64,000 bases of DNA from Siphonodentalium dalli (Eukaryota; Mollusca; Scaphopoda; Gadilida; Siphonodentaliidae): assembly GCA_032622095.1 (NCBI GenBank), contig CP136066.1:112861319-112925318 (forward strand), in the 5' to 3' direction. Every line of letters begins with the position of its first letter. Positions within the stretch are counted from its first letter, which is position 1. The position numbers and the translations under genes are program-made. A model generated the notes under the pieces. The model saw only the letters and a program-made list of their open reading frames with translations, did no database searches and was not told the origin of the DNA. Positions 13,733-25,323 of the stretch are shown in pieces.

Positions 13733-13825
13733 CCTGGTCAGGGAATCGAACCTGCGCGCTCGTGTCGTTTGTCCCGTTATGTTAGGGTGTTATCGATCCG
13801 ACATGCTACCGACTGGAACATCGCA
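13733..13825 (-). mobile_element. tRNA-derived SINE head (partial)
   Basis: On the minus strand a box A-like TAGCATGTCGG (13809-13799) precedes a perfect box B, GGTTCGATTCCC (13752-13741), followed by a GA-rich tail. The A-to-B spacing suits a tRNA-derived polymerase III promoter. No clean cloverleaf or anticodon arm can be drawn, so a SINE head or tRNA relic fits better than a working tRNA gene. Confidence 0.55.
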
Positions 13826-15960
13826 TATCACCTAAAAAGGATGATGTTAACAAATGAGATTCATGTCGTACCGTCGTGTTCTCGGATGGGCATCATCAGA
13901 GTAAGGTGAATTGTACAAGATACAAGAATTTATTGCAAAACACATCACTGGGCAGTTGCAAGATACTGATGAGTAAAAACTGTATCGTATACATAAATAA
14001 GCAATACATAAATAAATTAATATGACAGACACATATCTGATCAACATTCCGTCAACAATTTCTTCAAGTTTTATGTTTCCATCGATGGAAGAACAGCCGG
14101 ACTGTGTTGCAAACTTTGTTAATTAATTTAATATTATCATTTCTCATAATCAGTGCAAATTTATCTGCGCCATTCAAACGGTTGAATTCAATATCGTGTT
14201 TCTCAATTTCGCTGAATAAATCAGATTCGACACATTGTCATATATACCGTATGTTAGATTGTTGCCACCCTTGTCCCCGTATATAAACTATACAACAGTT
14301 AATATATATATAGCTGCTTCATATTGTTTGAATGTATTCAAGCGAATGTAACACCCTGTGTGGGTTTTTCTCTTGACACCATCGTAACCAAATTACGTCA
14401 TTGAATCGCAGGCACTTCATAATTATACGTTATTGTAATTTATGTACTGGCGAGAAAAGAGATATAACTGGATATTTTATGGGCATTCGCATTGCATGCG
14501 TTTTATATAATTTTTTTCAAATCTGGGTAAAAACGTGTGTAAATGAAATGAATGGTTAGTAGACACTGATGCCATATTCAGGGCATTTATTCCTACTGTT
14601 ATAAATATCATAGCAGCCACAATTTTAAGTGCATGATAGCAAACCACAGGTTATCGTTAGTCCTAATGAGTAGTAAATTATGTTTAGAGGGAGGAACCGC
14701 GACTTAAATTTCGTGAATATCCCAACACAGTGCATATTAAATGTGCCAAAAGAAATGAAACATTCAGATTTAATTAACGTGTTTCTAAAAAGGAATATTC
14801 TCATAGCTGCTAGTTAGAATCGAACGCATCTTATAGAATAGCTACCGGCTATTTGTCGTACAATAAGTTAGATAAACCTGTAAATAATGCATTAAATCGA
14901 GCGCATATAATATATCGCCTTGCCTCCCGCCCCTTATCCTCTTTAATGTTCTCCCGACAAAGACTTCAGTTGTTTTGCTATACGCCCAATACACAGGGAA
15001 ACTCGGAATCTCCGGAGTCTTGTTTTAATTCCTGTCGGAATCCAACTCGGGAATAGAATTCCACTTGAATTCAAAACGACGGGATGTCGATGAGGAATAA
15101 AACGTATAACGCCAGGATAGCCTGTGTTAATTGTTAAAGTAGCGCTTTGACGAAAGGAACCCGATGGGTACAATTTAATTAACGGCGCGCTTTACACACA
15201 AGTGGCTGATCCCCAGGGCTAATTCTCAATCAGATCGACCGAGATCACGTTGTCGAAGTCATCCAGGGGTTCACATTGAATAGAGTTTCTCTTCTTAATT
15301 GGTCGCAAATAATTCTTAAACAAGCAGCCGATTGGGACTTAATTTTAATGACTAGTTTTATCGGTGTATTTCTAAGCAGAAACACGCGCGACTAACATCC
15401 GGAAAATCAGTTTAGGCACACTTGATCAGCATCCAACGGCTTAACGACCAAACGACTAAAATAACCTCCACTCACACGAGGGCCTAGAAAAGGGACTCGA
15501 GTACGAAGTCAACGATCTCGGGGCGACATGGAGAGAGTTTGTAGACTGACCGTTGTCAGATTGGTCAAGGCGACGCTATAGACTGTAATCAGGCGTGTCA
15601 TATACTAGTCATGCTCTGAGTCACCGGAGACCACAGACATGCCTTCAGGAGGAAGAGTCAAACGAGAAATATTTAAGGATGTGGACGGGGAGCGGCGAAT
15701 TCACGGAAACGGGCAAACAATTTTAGTCGTACAGTCAAATTTTAATTCTCACATTCTTATTCCTTGACGTATGAGGGAACTTATCAATCATGGCGTATAA
15801 CCGAGAACTCCGTAGGTTTATTGTGTGGATGCAATTCTATAATCAGTTTGCATGTTATGGATCAGTCGACCAAGAAGCACATTGTCCCCGAAAATCCAAA
15901 CATTATCGACTACAAAATTGACCAAAAACCAACAGTTTATGAATGGTACCGAATATATTA
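13826..15960. other. Stretch without recognised genes
   Basis: AT-rich DNA with only short open frames and no clear domain. No repeat stands out on reading. Confidence 0.4.
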
Positions 15961-16209
15961 TATTGTTTATGTGGAACAGTATTGCTCTGCTGTAAGTATG
16001 ATATGGCTGTATAATGGAATGTCTACCTTATGTAGTGCACGAATGTGTGTATATGTGCATGTATAGTTGGTTTATCATACATATTGAGACATGTGTTGTA
16101 GATATGCTTGTAATCTTAAATTTCTTATACACTCCATATATGGAGGATAATAAAGATATATATATATATATATAAAGATATATATATTGTTTATGTGGAA
16201 CAGTATTGC
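15961..16209 (+). mobile_element. 5'-truncated LINE insertion flanked by a 25-bp target duplication
   Basis: The same 25 bases (starting TATTGTTTATGTGG and ending CAGTATTGC) occur at 15961-15985 and 16185-16209. The roughly 200 bp between them end with the stem-loop CTCCATATATGGAG, GATAATAAAG and a TA-repeat tail. This is the signature of target-primed reverse transcription by a LINE: a short 3' fragment, a simple tail and a long target-site duplication. Confidence 0.8.
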
Positions 16210-16429
16210 CCTTCTATGACAGCTATATAGTGTGACTGGGGTCGTTTAAGTGTGAATTAGATACATATTACATGGATGAATAGATATCCACACAGTCGAT
16301 AGGTATCTATAGGTGTGATCTGAAATTGACAATTTGGAGGTAATATTAATATTAAGTAATCAAATCCACGTGTAACCTAGAGAAAAATACTTTGATAATT
16401 CAATTTCATCAATATATATGCTTTACTAG

Positions 16430-17062
16430 CCGATGAGCCCGACGTTGTCCGGGCGACGTTGTCCGGGCTATTCAAAAACCAAATTTCAAGTCGATAGCTC
16501 CACCCGTTTCCGAGATCTGGTCTGCGCATGCGCGAAACTGGCGTCGCACGGGCTCGGCGACCCGATAAAATTCGTATCCGGGGCAAGATACATTCACATA
16601 CCAAATTTCAAGTCGATAGCTCCACCCGTTTCCGAGATCTCGTCTGCGCATGCGCGAAGATGGCGTCGCACGGACTCGGCGACCCGATAACATTCGTATC
16701 CGGGGCAAGATACATTCACATAGCAAATTTCAAGTCGATAGCTCCACCCGTTTCCGAGATCTCGTCTGCGCATGCGCGAATCTGGAGTCGCACGGGCTCG
16801 GCGACCCGATAATATTCGTATCCGGGGCAAGATACATTCACATAGCAAATTTCAAGTCGATAGCTCCACCCGTTCCCGAGATCTCGTCTGCGCATGCGCG
16901 AAGCGGGCGCCGCACGGGCTCGCCAATACGACAACGTCCACCGCCTGGTCAAACTACACACACGTACCAAGTTTCGTCCCGATCGGTCGAGAATCGTAGA
17001 TTTGTATTAATGACAGACAGACAGACAGACAAACAAACAAACATACATACAGACAGAGGTCT
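16430..17062. repeat. 122-bp tandem repeat, about four units, with a GACA-rich end
   Basis: The block beginning AAATTTCAAGTCGATAGCTC recurs at about 16480, 16602, 16724 and 16846, an exact 122-bp step; a diverged partial unit (CCAAGTTTCGTCCCGATCGG) follows near 16968. Each unit carries the palindrome-like TCTGCGCATGCGCGA and the run GGCGACCCGATAA. The array begins after CTAGCCGATGAGCCCGACG and ends in a GACA/AACA/ATACA simple stretch (17011-17055). It is clearly more GC-rich than its surroundings. Because 122 is not a multiple of three, the overlapping open frames it produces shift frame at each unit and are not genes. Confidence 0.9.
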
Positions 17063-17639
17063 TCAAAATATATATGAGATGAGAGGTTACACACTTGACG
17101 ATTGAGCTCAAGCTAATTTCAGATGGCAACCAATATGGCCACCGTAAATTTATAAATCTTATATATTCGTTGTATCTCGAAACATTAAATATCATACAAC
17201 AAACCATGAACATAACCATGAAACTAATCGACAAGCCAAGATATGTACTGCTAGTCTTTAATATGTTTGGTACATTGATTCGGTTGCAGTACTTCATTTA
17301 AAATAAGTCACTGAGGAACTTTTGAAATCTATGTATACACCTGCCAAAAAATCAACAAAATACCGACGTTTCAATCTCAAATCCTTCACTTGACAGCAAT
17401 AAAACCCCCAGAAATATTCACCACAAAAGTATGTATTGTTCGTTTATGTAGGCGTACCATACACGATCAAAGTGTTGCATTTTAATTATGATAGTGGGAA
17501 TTGTCTGCATTGTATACAACTATCGACTGCTAAGATTCAGCATTAGCCACGGAGGAGAAGGAATGGCAGGGTGATGTATGGTATGTGATTATAAAGGCAA
17601 CATTCCACTCTACATAGAGGCAACAAAGCGACCAGGAAG
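17063..17639. other. Stretch without recognised genes
   Basis: No long open frame or recognisable repeat. Confidence 0.4.
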
Positions 17640-17762
17640 ACAGTCTATATTGGACTAAGCCGTCCCCTCTCAATATACCACAATATGTGATTGTTATCTT
17701 GTTCTTTCTATGTTATATATATGTATATGTGTATATTGGAAATAAATTATCCTATCCTATCA
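17640..17762 (+). mobile_element. LINE-type 3' end with TATCC-repeat tail
   Basis: GGAAATAAATTATCCTATCC followed by TATC marks an AATAAA-type signal and a short pentamer tail, as in CR1/Jockey-group retroposons. The upstream part is untranslated-looking. The left border is uncertain. Confidence 0.5.
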
Positions 17763-18914
17763 TGAGTGACTGAAAATATCACACAATAGAGTATAGATAT
17801 ATTATCCCTTTATTAATTATGGTAACGTCCTCTGTTATGAATGAGTCGCGGTTAGTATCCTGGGTAGTTGCGCCATTCACATAATTTGATAGACACTTTA
17901 CTACCTCATTATCTCATGGAAACAACAGTTTATTCATAGTAATGAATGCAATAAAACGTTGCGTTGTGTATTCTATAAGGTATTCTGCTATGACAAGTCT
18001 GATCCATATATAGGCAGATACTTTAACGTGGGACATTTCGCTCGGGTGATCAAACCGAAATAGAAAATACAATGGTTACTCCCTTAGATTGCATAAACTT
18101 GGAAACAAGCAAATTCTTCCCTAAATACGAATTATATTTCTCTATGGTACGAAATCATTGCTATTTGTTTTATCGCCCATAAAATTGTCCCGAGTTGATG
18201 AATAAATGTATACAAATTGTGAGCCATTCAGTTGTGTTCTCAGAAATGTTGCCATGAATGTGGTTGGTATTGTCGTTAACATAAGTTCAATGCTACATTC
18301 TTGCTGTGGACAAAGTTCATGCGTGCAGTATACCATGCAGTTCGATCAACTGAAATGAGCACACTTGTTGATTGTTATGAGGTATTGTATAGGGACAGGC
18401 AGATTCCATTGTAATGTTAGCAGTACTTGTCGAATATGACATGGATTTAAATATGCTAAACTATGTGTTTAAGAATAATGTACAGTACTTGTAGAATATG
18501 CTATAAGTGGTTGTGACACCACATCTTTTTTGCGCATGACTGGACGTTAAAGCTTACACATCAATCGCCCAGAATCACACGCTGGTGTGTGTTTTTCCTG
18601 CTAGATTTCAAACCTATACTGTCACAAAAAATGACGAGAGATTCCTATATCCTTATGGTGCTACATATACTTTGATGGATAATTCATGCAAGTTTGCCAG
18701 TTTTTCTTTTACTGGGGACCCGTTGTTTCCTGGTGCACTGGAGTGACCTTTCAGTGAAATAGTCTGTGGTGCCTTACGCAAGTAATACCAACGGCTTAAA
18801 ATGTAAATGCTGCTGAAAACACGATTATTACAAACAAACTAATCTCTGAAAAAGATCGCATATATACGGCGTCGCTAAATTCCTTCTGTGGAGTGTTTTT
18901 TTCACACACTCTGC
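17763..18914. other. Stretch without recognised genes
   Basis: AT-rich DNA with short open frames only; nothing recognised. Confidence 0.4.
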
Positions 18915-20560
18915 CACCAATTAGTTTTTTATTTATTCTTTATTCTCATCACATTATGCCTACAGGTATGGAGAAACAAATTTACAATATATACATTATT
19001 TACAATAGCATGAGGGCTCCCGGTGATCAATTTCCATTACTATATATGTACTTGTAATACCAAATACAATCAGTATAAACAAACACGAGTCCGTGGATGT
19101 GTATAACTAATTTATAACATAATTATTTCTATATATCTTATTGTATAGTCATGCGCCAATATATACATACATATATACATATACATACATACATACATAC
19201 ATACACACACACACGCACATGTTCATACACATATTTATAGATACTATATTACATATATAGGCGCACAATATTAATTTCAAATTTCCATTGTTTATAATAT
19301 ATGTGTAACGTGGTGTATTATATGCATACGTCCAAACTACTTTGTGAGTTCAGAACCTTCTACTTGAGCATCAAACACCTAATAATAGTATTAATAATAG
19401 CAACAGCGCTGAAATAAATCTAAAGTGAACTTTTGTCAGAATTTTTGCGATTTACTAATTTGAGGAAATCGGATAATTTGCGAAGGCCCGTTGTATTTTG
19501 TTCATTCATGAGTTCGCTCATTATATACGATGGTATTTGCTGGTCTTCCTATGAGTTGGGGGAGCAAACGATTCCGAGGAATGTTTAAATCGTTACAGTA
19601 GTGGAATTCGTCTCCTACTTCTCCAGAGTTATATAAGGGGCAAATACGGTCACAGCGATCAGAGCCATTCCATCGCCCTGTCTCGACTGGTATAGCTTAT
19701 GGTTACTCGTACACAACACACTTCTATTGGTGCGATTCAGTGTGTCGAGATAGTTTTCAAAGGATATACTGTGTTTTTAAATATACGGTAAATTCTACCA
19801 CGACTGCTATTGTGCATATCTCTCTCCCAGGTTTCTCTGAATTCGGATATTAAACCACATTTCACACACGAAATTAATTGGTTGACGTCAGTTACACGTC
19901 CTGCGAACCACATATGTGGCTGATTAAAATCGTCTAGTAACCCCTGTATTCGGTTTAACCAGGACAGGTGAAACCGCTATATTGGAGATTGGGGTCGTCA
20001 GATATGGATGGTGCTAATTTCAGTAGAAATTTGGGGAATCGATCAGCGTCACTATTGACAATCTTGCACCAATATTTAACCATTCTGACTTTAATCATTA
20101 CTTCAAGTGATAGTTTGCCACTTTCACCATAAATCATAAAATTTGGGGTCGATGGTCTCAGTCCTAGAATATGTTTTAGGAATTTTCTCTGTACGCTCTC
20201 GAGTATGTCATTATCAAACCCTCATACCTCACATCCATAAAGAAGAATGGGTGTCACGTATGAGCTGATTACCGATGGATAAACAATGTTTCCGATATTT
20301 CCCTATTATGGAATGCATGGCCCGCGTGGCCTTATCCATTAATATCTTTTTCGCTGGGTTGAATGAGCCAGATTTGCAGAAACTTATGCCTAGGTAGTTA
20401 AACTGTTTGACAATATCAATCTTACTCCCTTTAAATACGAATTTCGTTTTCTTTGGGAGACTACTTTTCGACAAGTTTTAGAATTTTAGTCTTATCAGTA
20501 TTAACTGTCAACTCCACTTGTCGCAATATCTTTAAATTCATTTAATTGTTTTTGTAGTGG
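18915..20560 (-). mobile_element. Decayed LINE, 3' half (RT thumb, C-terminal domain, 3' UTR)
   Basis: Read on the minus strand this is the C-terminal half of a non-LTR retrotransposon protein. First comes a thumb-type segment (LTVNTDKTKIL, KQFNYLGISF, about 20520-20380). Then TPILLYGCEV, a stop where Trp is expected (TGA for TGG), and GFDNDILESVQRKFLKHIL (about 20250-20170). This is followed by MIYGESGKLSLEV and VRMVKYWCKI. A Cys/His cluster (DRICPLYNSGEVGDEFHYC, about 19670-19600) corresponds to the usual C-terminal zinc-knuckle region with one Cys changed to Tyr. The 3' UTR ends near 18919 with AATAAAGAATAAATAAAAAAC. The frame is broken by several stops and shifts, and the endonuclease and catalytic RT core are missing. 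The clade was not settled. Confidence 0.8.
19160..19215. repeat. (ACAT)n / (AC)n microsatellite
   Basis: Runs of ATACAT and ACAC units inside the 3' UTR region of the decayed LINE. Confidence 0.85.
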
Positions 20561-21766
20561 TTTTGGTGTCTCAGTGCAGACACATTGCAGCAACCATTCA
20601 CTGTCTGCCTACCAACGGAAAGGGTTTTCTGTTTTCAACGATTAGGATGGGTTTATTTTTTGTTTATGCGACCATCGACGTATATTATATCTATAATATC
20701 GTATAAATATAGATCGATGATGCGACCAACACTAAATCTGCTTGTATATCCTAATCACCCAAATTTAAATGTCACAAACGTCGGGGCAAAAGTGAATGTT
20801 CAAATTTATATAGGACGTGGTAAGGTGCGACGATACTGCTTATGCATATCTTTTCCAAGAGACCAAACATTCATGATCATTTGGTATATGACATTTCGGT
20901 ACAAGTGCTTATATATCTCAACTTGTGATAAATGTAATAGATTTTTGAATTTCTCACCCCGCTTGTTGTCTGTTGGTATTCACAGCCTTGTCGTGAACTC
21001 GAGTTACAGGTAAAACGTGACTGCAGAGTTCTACATTGTTCAAATATATCACAAGACAATTAGGATAGCGACTGCTCCGTCCATTCTAGACATAACGCGA
21101 GCACCCGACTGTTGTGTGTTCATAATTTTGTGTGAATGTCTGTATTTCGTGCCACGTACGCCAGTGAAGCAACTGTCAACTATCAGTTCAATTTAGATTC
21201 GGCATTACTCAACTACAAAATGGTTAGAGCATCCTATGTAATAGCCATATTAAATCATCATAAGAAGAGATTTAACAACACTATCGGTATTCTGTACTCG
21301 CCAATTCGACAATTTTAACGTTAGGCTGATAAGACAATGAAATATATTGAAAAGATGCTTGACGCCTCTTAAAAAAATAATTCGGTTAGGGTTGACAGGA
21401 TTTTCGAGTTCAACATGTTTTAGCAACACCCCGAATGCCTAATATACACATACACAATAAGAAAGACTGATTGTTCCAAATATTTTCGAAAAATTTATTT
21501 TTTTATTGAAATTTAGGATTTGTTTGTTTGTTTTTTTTTTTTTGTTTTTTTTTTACAATTTCGGCTCTTTTTGGGAGAAATTGCGCATAATAATGTTCAT
21601 TTTTATCCCAAAAATAATTATAGATAAAATGTGACTGACTGTGTCATGTTAACACCATGTTAACACTCTCCGACTAATATTAATATATAAATATTCACCC
21701 TCCCGAAATTGCTATTGCATAAAATGCTAGCGTCGGTTTCTTGGAAACTTTTAATATGTTGTTCAT

Positions 21767-21768
<2 letters not shown>
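20561..21768. other. Stretch between two LINEs
   Basis: No recognised gene. It contains a T-rich run near 21490-21560 and ends at the poly-G tract. Confidence 0.4.

Positions 21769-21796
<28 letters not shown>
21767..21796. repeat. Poly-G tract of about 30 bases
   Basis: An almost pure G run after TTCATG and before TCGCAC. It sits next to the 3' tail of the large LINE. The exact length is unreliable in any assembly. Confidence 0.9.
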
Positions 21797-21797
<1 letters not shown>

Positions 21798-22019
21798 CGC
21801 ACAAAAGTTTTATCATACAGAGAGAGATATGTTTATTCCTCCAAATATGGAGACCATTATGGTACAATATATATATATACAAAAGTTACATGAAGACATA
21901 TATACACATGCAATATAATTTAACTTGAGAAATTCATTGTGGGAATGATATACTGCAAGACAAGATGTTTAAGACATATATATAGTGAAGTATCCGATAT
22001 GATGTCTTCATCATAAAAC

Positions 22020-22612
22020 TTAGTCAGAACACAGGATGAAAATAGACCTCACACATCGCTTGAAAAGACGATATTCATCACAAATCAGTTCAATTTGCAT
22101 TGGGATACACCCGCCTAGGCAAAACGCAAGGAATGTATCGCTATTCATGCTGTCAAGAAAGGTAAAAGTTTCAATTCCAAAATATATGTCAATCAGTGAA
22201 TACCAAAATGTGTTTCGTACCATCTGTGCAAACTCAGATGTACACTCGAGATATCTATGAAACAAGAGATTTGAATATGTTTGGTTGCAGCGATTGCATT
22301 GAGCGTCATTGTCATACGTGGTTTTGGTCAAAATATTGGCCATCTTGATACAGATTGGAAAATACTCAGGTTCTTCGAGAGAGAGCTGCCAAAGTTTCCA
22401 CAGAGACTGGTTGTCGGGTTTTACCTTGAAGAGAAAAGATAGAGAATCGTCTCTCTGACCACTCTGACTCACTTCGCGTGAGTAGTGAGCAGAGAGACAA
22501 TCTGACAATTTTCTTCCAAGTGGACTGGGTATGGAAGAAACCCGTTTCCGTAAAAGATGGAAGATAATGGTATAAGTTGAATTTATGGAGAGTATCAGAT
22601 ATATCTTTTTTA
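22020..22612 (-). pseudogene. LINE C-terminal segment with Cys/His cluster
   Basis: After the nested insertion the host LINE resumes: DTLHKFNLYHYLPSF, then WKKIVRLSLCSLLTR, a frame change, and then a frame with ILTKTTY and CNRCNQTYSNLLFHRYLEC. The last block is a C-x2-C ... H-x4-C cluster typical of LINE C-termini. The stop codon is at 22020-22022 on the minus strand. It belongs with the host element because the reading frame runs across the restored target site. Confidence 0.75.
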
Positions 22613-22625
22613 GTTTAAACAGTAT

Positions 22626-23039
22626 TTATTCCATGAACAATACAACATAAATTACAAGTTTGACATCATGTTGTAATCTTAGTGCGCAAACAGTCGGATC
22701 TTCTATTGAAAGAGATGTATCGTCAGCGAAGAGGCGAATATTACATGATATGTCGTTAACAATGTCGTTAATAAAAACAAGAAATAGGATAGGGCCTAGT
22801 AGATAGCCTTGTGGAACTCCAGCTGTAATGGTTCCCCAGTTTGAGGCTTCGGACCCCATAACTACACATTGGTGTCTTCCACGGAGGTACGATCCGAACC
22901 ACTTTAAAAGATTGTCGCGGATACCCACCGCGCATAGCTTATATAATAAGCCATCGTGCCACACTTTGTCAAATGCCTTGCTGATGTCGAAGAATAGTAG
23001 GCGGGCGTCGCATTCATCATATAGTGATTTCGCCAAGTG
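22626..23039 (-). pseudogene. Second LINE: RT palm segment after the nested insertion
   Basis: Carries motif A (FFDISKAFDKVWH), KWFGSYLRGRHQCV, motif B region (ITAGVPQGYLLGP, Tyr where Ser is usual) and motif C (RLFADDTSL). The open frame extends further upstream into third-LINE 3' UTR, but that part (starting SSPGDIMLY) is not part of this protein. It breaks off after LRLQHDV and passes directly into 3' UTR, indicating a deletion. Confidence 0.8.
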
Positions 23040-23041
23040 AT

Positions 23042-24435
23042 TGATTGATTGTTTATTGGTGATATAATGAATACTTATGTTTATGACAATTATAATACAA
23101 GAAGAGTATAACATTATATCACCAGGGGATGACATAATCTCGAGGACTGTCTTCCTGTCATCCCCTGGCGCAGATTTGGTGATTAAGGCCTGATTATATA
23201 ATCAACGTATGTACACAAATCATGTGAGTGATTCAAGTGGTGTCTCTGGTCCATAACTAAGCTCTTTTCTTGAATGAGTAATTGGTTATTGCAGGAGAGA
23301 TGATGCTCGGTGAGTCAATTATCATAATCACAAGCTACGGGACTTATATAGATTATTCTTGCGAGGCATGGGTGGTTATACAGTCAGTACATCGGGGGTT
23401 GTCGCAATTTACTATCAGTTGATAATGACAGATAGCCTTTTTGGTGTATTCGGCTTTGAATGCAGATTTGCTCCAGATATATTTCGCATCACAACTGACG
23501 TCTGACCAAATGTTGATGAAAGAAAAGACTGGTAGTTCAGAGCTAAATGCTGTTTTCGGAGTATGCGATATTAGTTGACCATATTGTCTGGTTTTATTTT
23601 TTGACGTTTCAAAATAATTAATAAATGAAGTTGGTAGCCTATCATAGTGCCAATCGTGCACGAAGAGTGATGTGTGTAAACGATATAGATCATCGAATTT
23701 CAAAATGTGTTCAGATATAAAGAGTGGGTCGGTGTGACTATTATATTTTTTTCTACATATGACTCTCATTGCCCGCTTCTGTAAGGTGGTTATTCTGCCT
23801 GTACTTTTCGAATGGCCCCAAATTTGGATTGCATATAACAAGTGACTGTGAATTAACGAGAAGTACAACAATTTTAGAGATTTAGTTGTTAATAGATGTT
23901 TTAACCTATTCAGACAGCATATGGCCTTGGAAATTTTTGAGCAAATTGTTTCAACGTGTGCTTTAAATTTCAAGTTTTCGTCTATTTTGACACCCAAAAA
24001 TTTGACAGAATTTTCCACATTGCGGTTGCCAACTTGTATAAGGTCTTTTCCATTTAATGATATTTTCATTTGATTTGATTTATGTTCGTTATTAGGGGGG
24101 TGCATCATTATATATCGGCATTTCTCGATATTTATTTTCAGTTTATTACTGCAACACCACTGATATACTTTAATAAGTTCGTCATTTGCTGTACTTTTAA
24201 GTCGTTTGATATTGCAATCAGACATATAAAGAGTTGTATCATCTGCGAATGACAGTTTTCATTGACGTCGATTTGTGTACGTCATTTGCGTACAATAAAA
24301 ACATTATTGGTCCAAGAATTTAGCCTTGTGGTACACCACACGTTATCGTCCTGTGAGTAGATACATTATTAGCATATTCAACACATTGACTTCTCGTTTC
24401 CAGGTAGCTCCTAAACCAGTTGAGAGCAATACCAC
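23042..24435 (-). mobile_element. Third LINE, inserted into the RT of the second LINE
   Basis: A 5'-truncated non-LTR retrotransposon on the minus strand. It begins in the RT (GIALNWFRSYLETRSQC, TITCGVPQG, stop, ILGPIMFLLYAND), followed by LSFADDTTLYMSDC and a long C-terminal frame (24225-23353). Its 3' UTR ends in CACCAATAAACAATCAATC at 23042. The 5-bp repeat GTGAT lies at both junctions (24436-24440 and 23037-23041). Removing the element rejoins the codons IYHH and LAKSL of the second LINE without loss. Confidence 0.85.
23353..24225 (-). pseudogene. Third LINE: RT thumb and C-terminal segment
   Basis: 290-codon frame beginning just after the YADD-type motif (SFADDTTLYMSDC; the displayed frame starts at the Met). 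It contains WCCSNKLKINIEKCRYIMM, VKFLGVKIDENLKFKAHV, YFSLIHSHLLYAIQIWG, TLQKRAMRVICR and PLFISEHILKFDDLYRLHTS, the usual thumb and post-thumb blocks of CR1/Jockey-group LINEs. The upstream part is broken by a stop and a shift. This is the least decayed C-terminus in the cluster, consistent with it being the latest arrival. Confidence 0.85.
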
Positions 24436-25299
24436 GTGATGGTATATGTCGCATAACTGATATGATGTTGAATCTGATGGCACAAATCCAGACTGTCGTT
24501 CGGTTATGATATTATTTGACTGGAGATATGACAGTAAATGCTTTGCAACACACTTCTCAAAAACCTTTCCAAAAACTCCTAATAAGGAGATTGGTCGGTA
24601 GTTTTCTGGATTACTGTGGTCCCCTTTTTTATGGATTGGGACTACGTTTGCTCGTTTCCATTCAGTTGGGAAATATGCTTTTTTAAGAAAACGATTGTAT
24701 ATTATAGAAAGGGGGGTGCTGAGACTGAGACAATTCTTCAGAATACGCGGGCTTATTTGGTCGGGTCCAGAGGCTTTGTCGGCTTTTATTACTTTCAGGG
24801 CATTAAAAACGTCAATTTCACTAATTAGGATATTATTTAGCATGGGGGTGTTTGTCTCGTCGACAGGAGGGTCTGGCAGATCGTAGGTCATATTCAATGA
24901 GGCAATATTGCTAAAATAATCATTTAGTACAGTTGCTTTCTCGTAATCTGAGGAAGAAACTATTCCATTCCTCGAGAGGGGCGGGACCGAATTAACTTTT
25001 TTGCGGGACAGTTTGTTGAAAATCTTCCACCATTTTGAGTCGCCAGTTTCTGGATCTTGAAGGATTGATTCCATTTTTTGTATATGAATTTTCTTTGAGT
25101 TTCGTACTTCAGTAATTACTTCATTGCGGATTGTCCGATATTTTTGCCACATGGCTGGGGTGGTCCTAGCTTTTGCAGTTTTGTGTACCCTTTTCCGTTG
25201 TCTAATGAGATACTTAACTATCGGTGTCATCCATTCAGGCTCGTTCTGACGGCATTTGACAATTTTGCTGGGTACATATTTGACGATAAGATTATTCAC
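24436..25299 (-). pseudogene. Second LINE: RT fingers/palm segment
   Basis: Open frame with the RT fingers region: KASGPDQISPRIL, WKRANVVPIHKKGD, NPENYRPISLLGVFGKVFEKC and SGFVPSDSTSYQLCDIYHH. It stops at the insertion point of the third LINE. The few codons that follow in the same frame (VVLLSTGLGATWK) are third-LINE DNA read out of its own frame. Confidence 0.85.
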
Positions 25300-25323
25300 A
25301 TATGATGTGAATGTTGACCAGAT

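Noticed and set aside
13733-13825. Functional tRNA gene
   Set aside because: Box B is perfect, but the arms do not fold into a credible cloverleaf and it adjoins a microsatellite, so a SINE relic is more likely.
16377-17105. Overlapping open frames of 75-151 codons on both strands
   Set aside because: They are produced by the 122-bp tandem repeat and switch frame at every unit.
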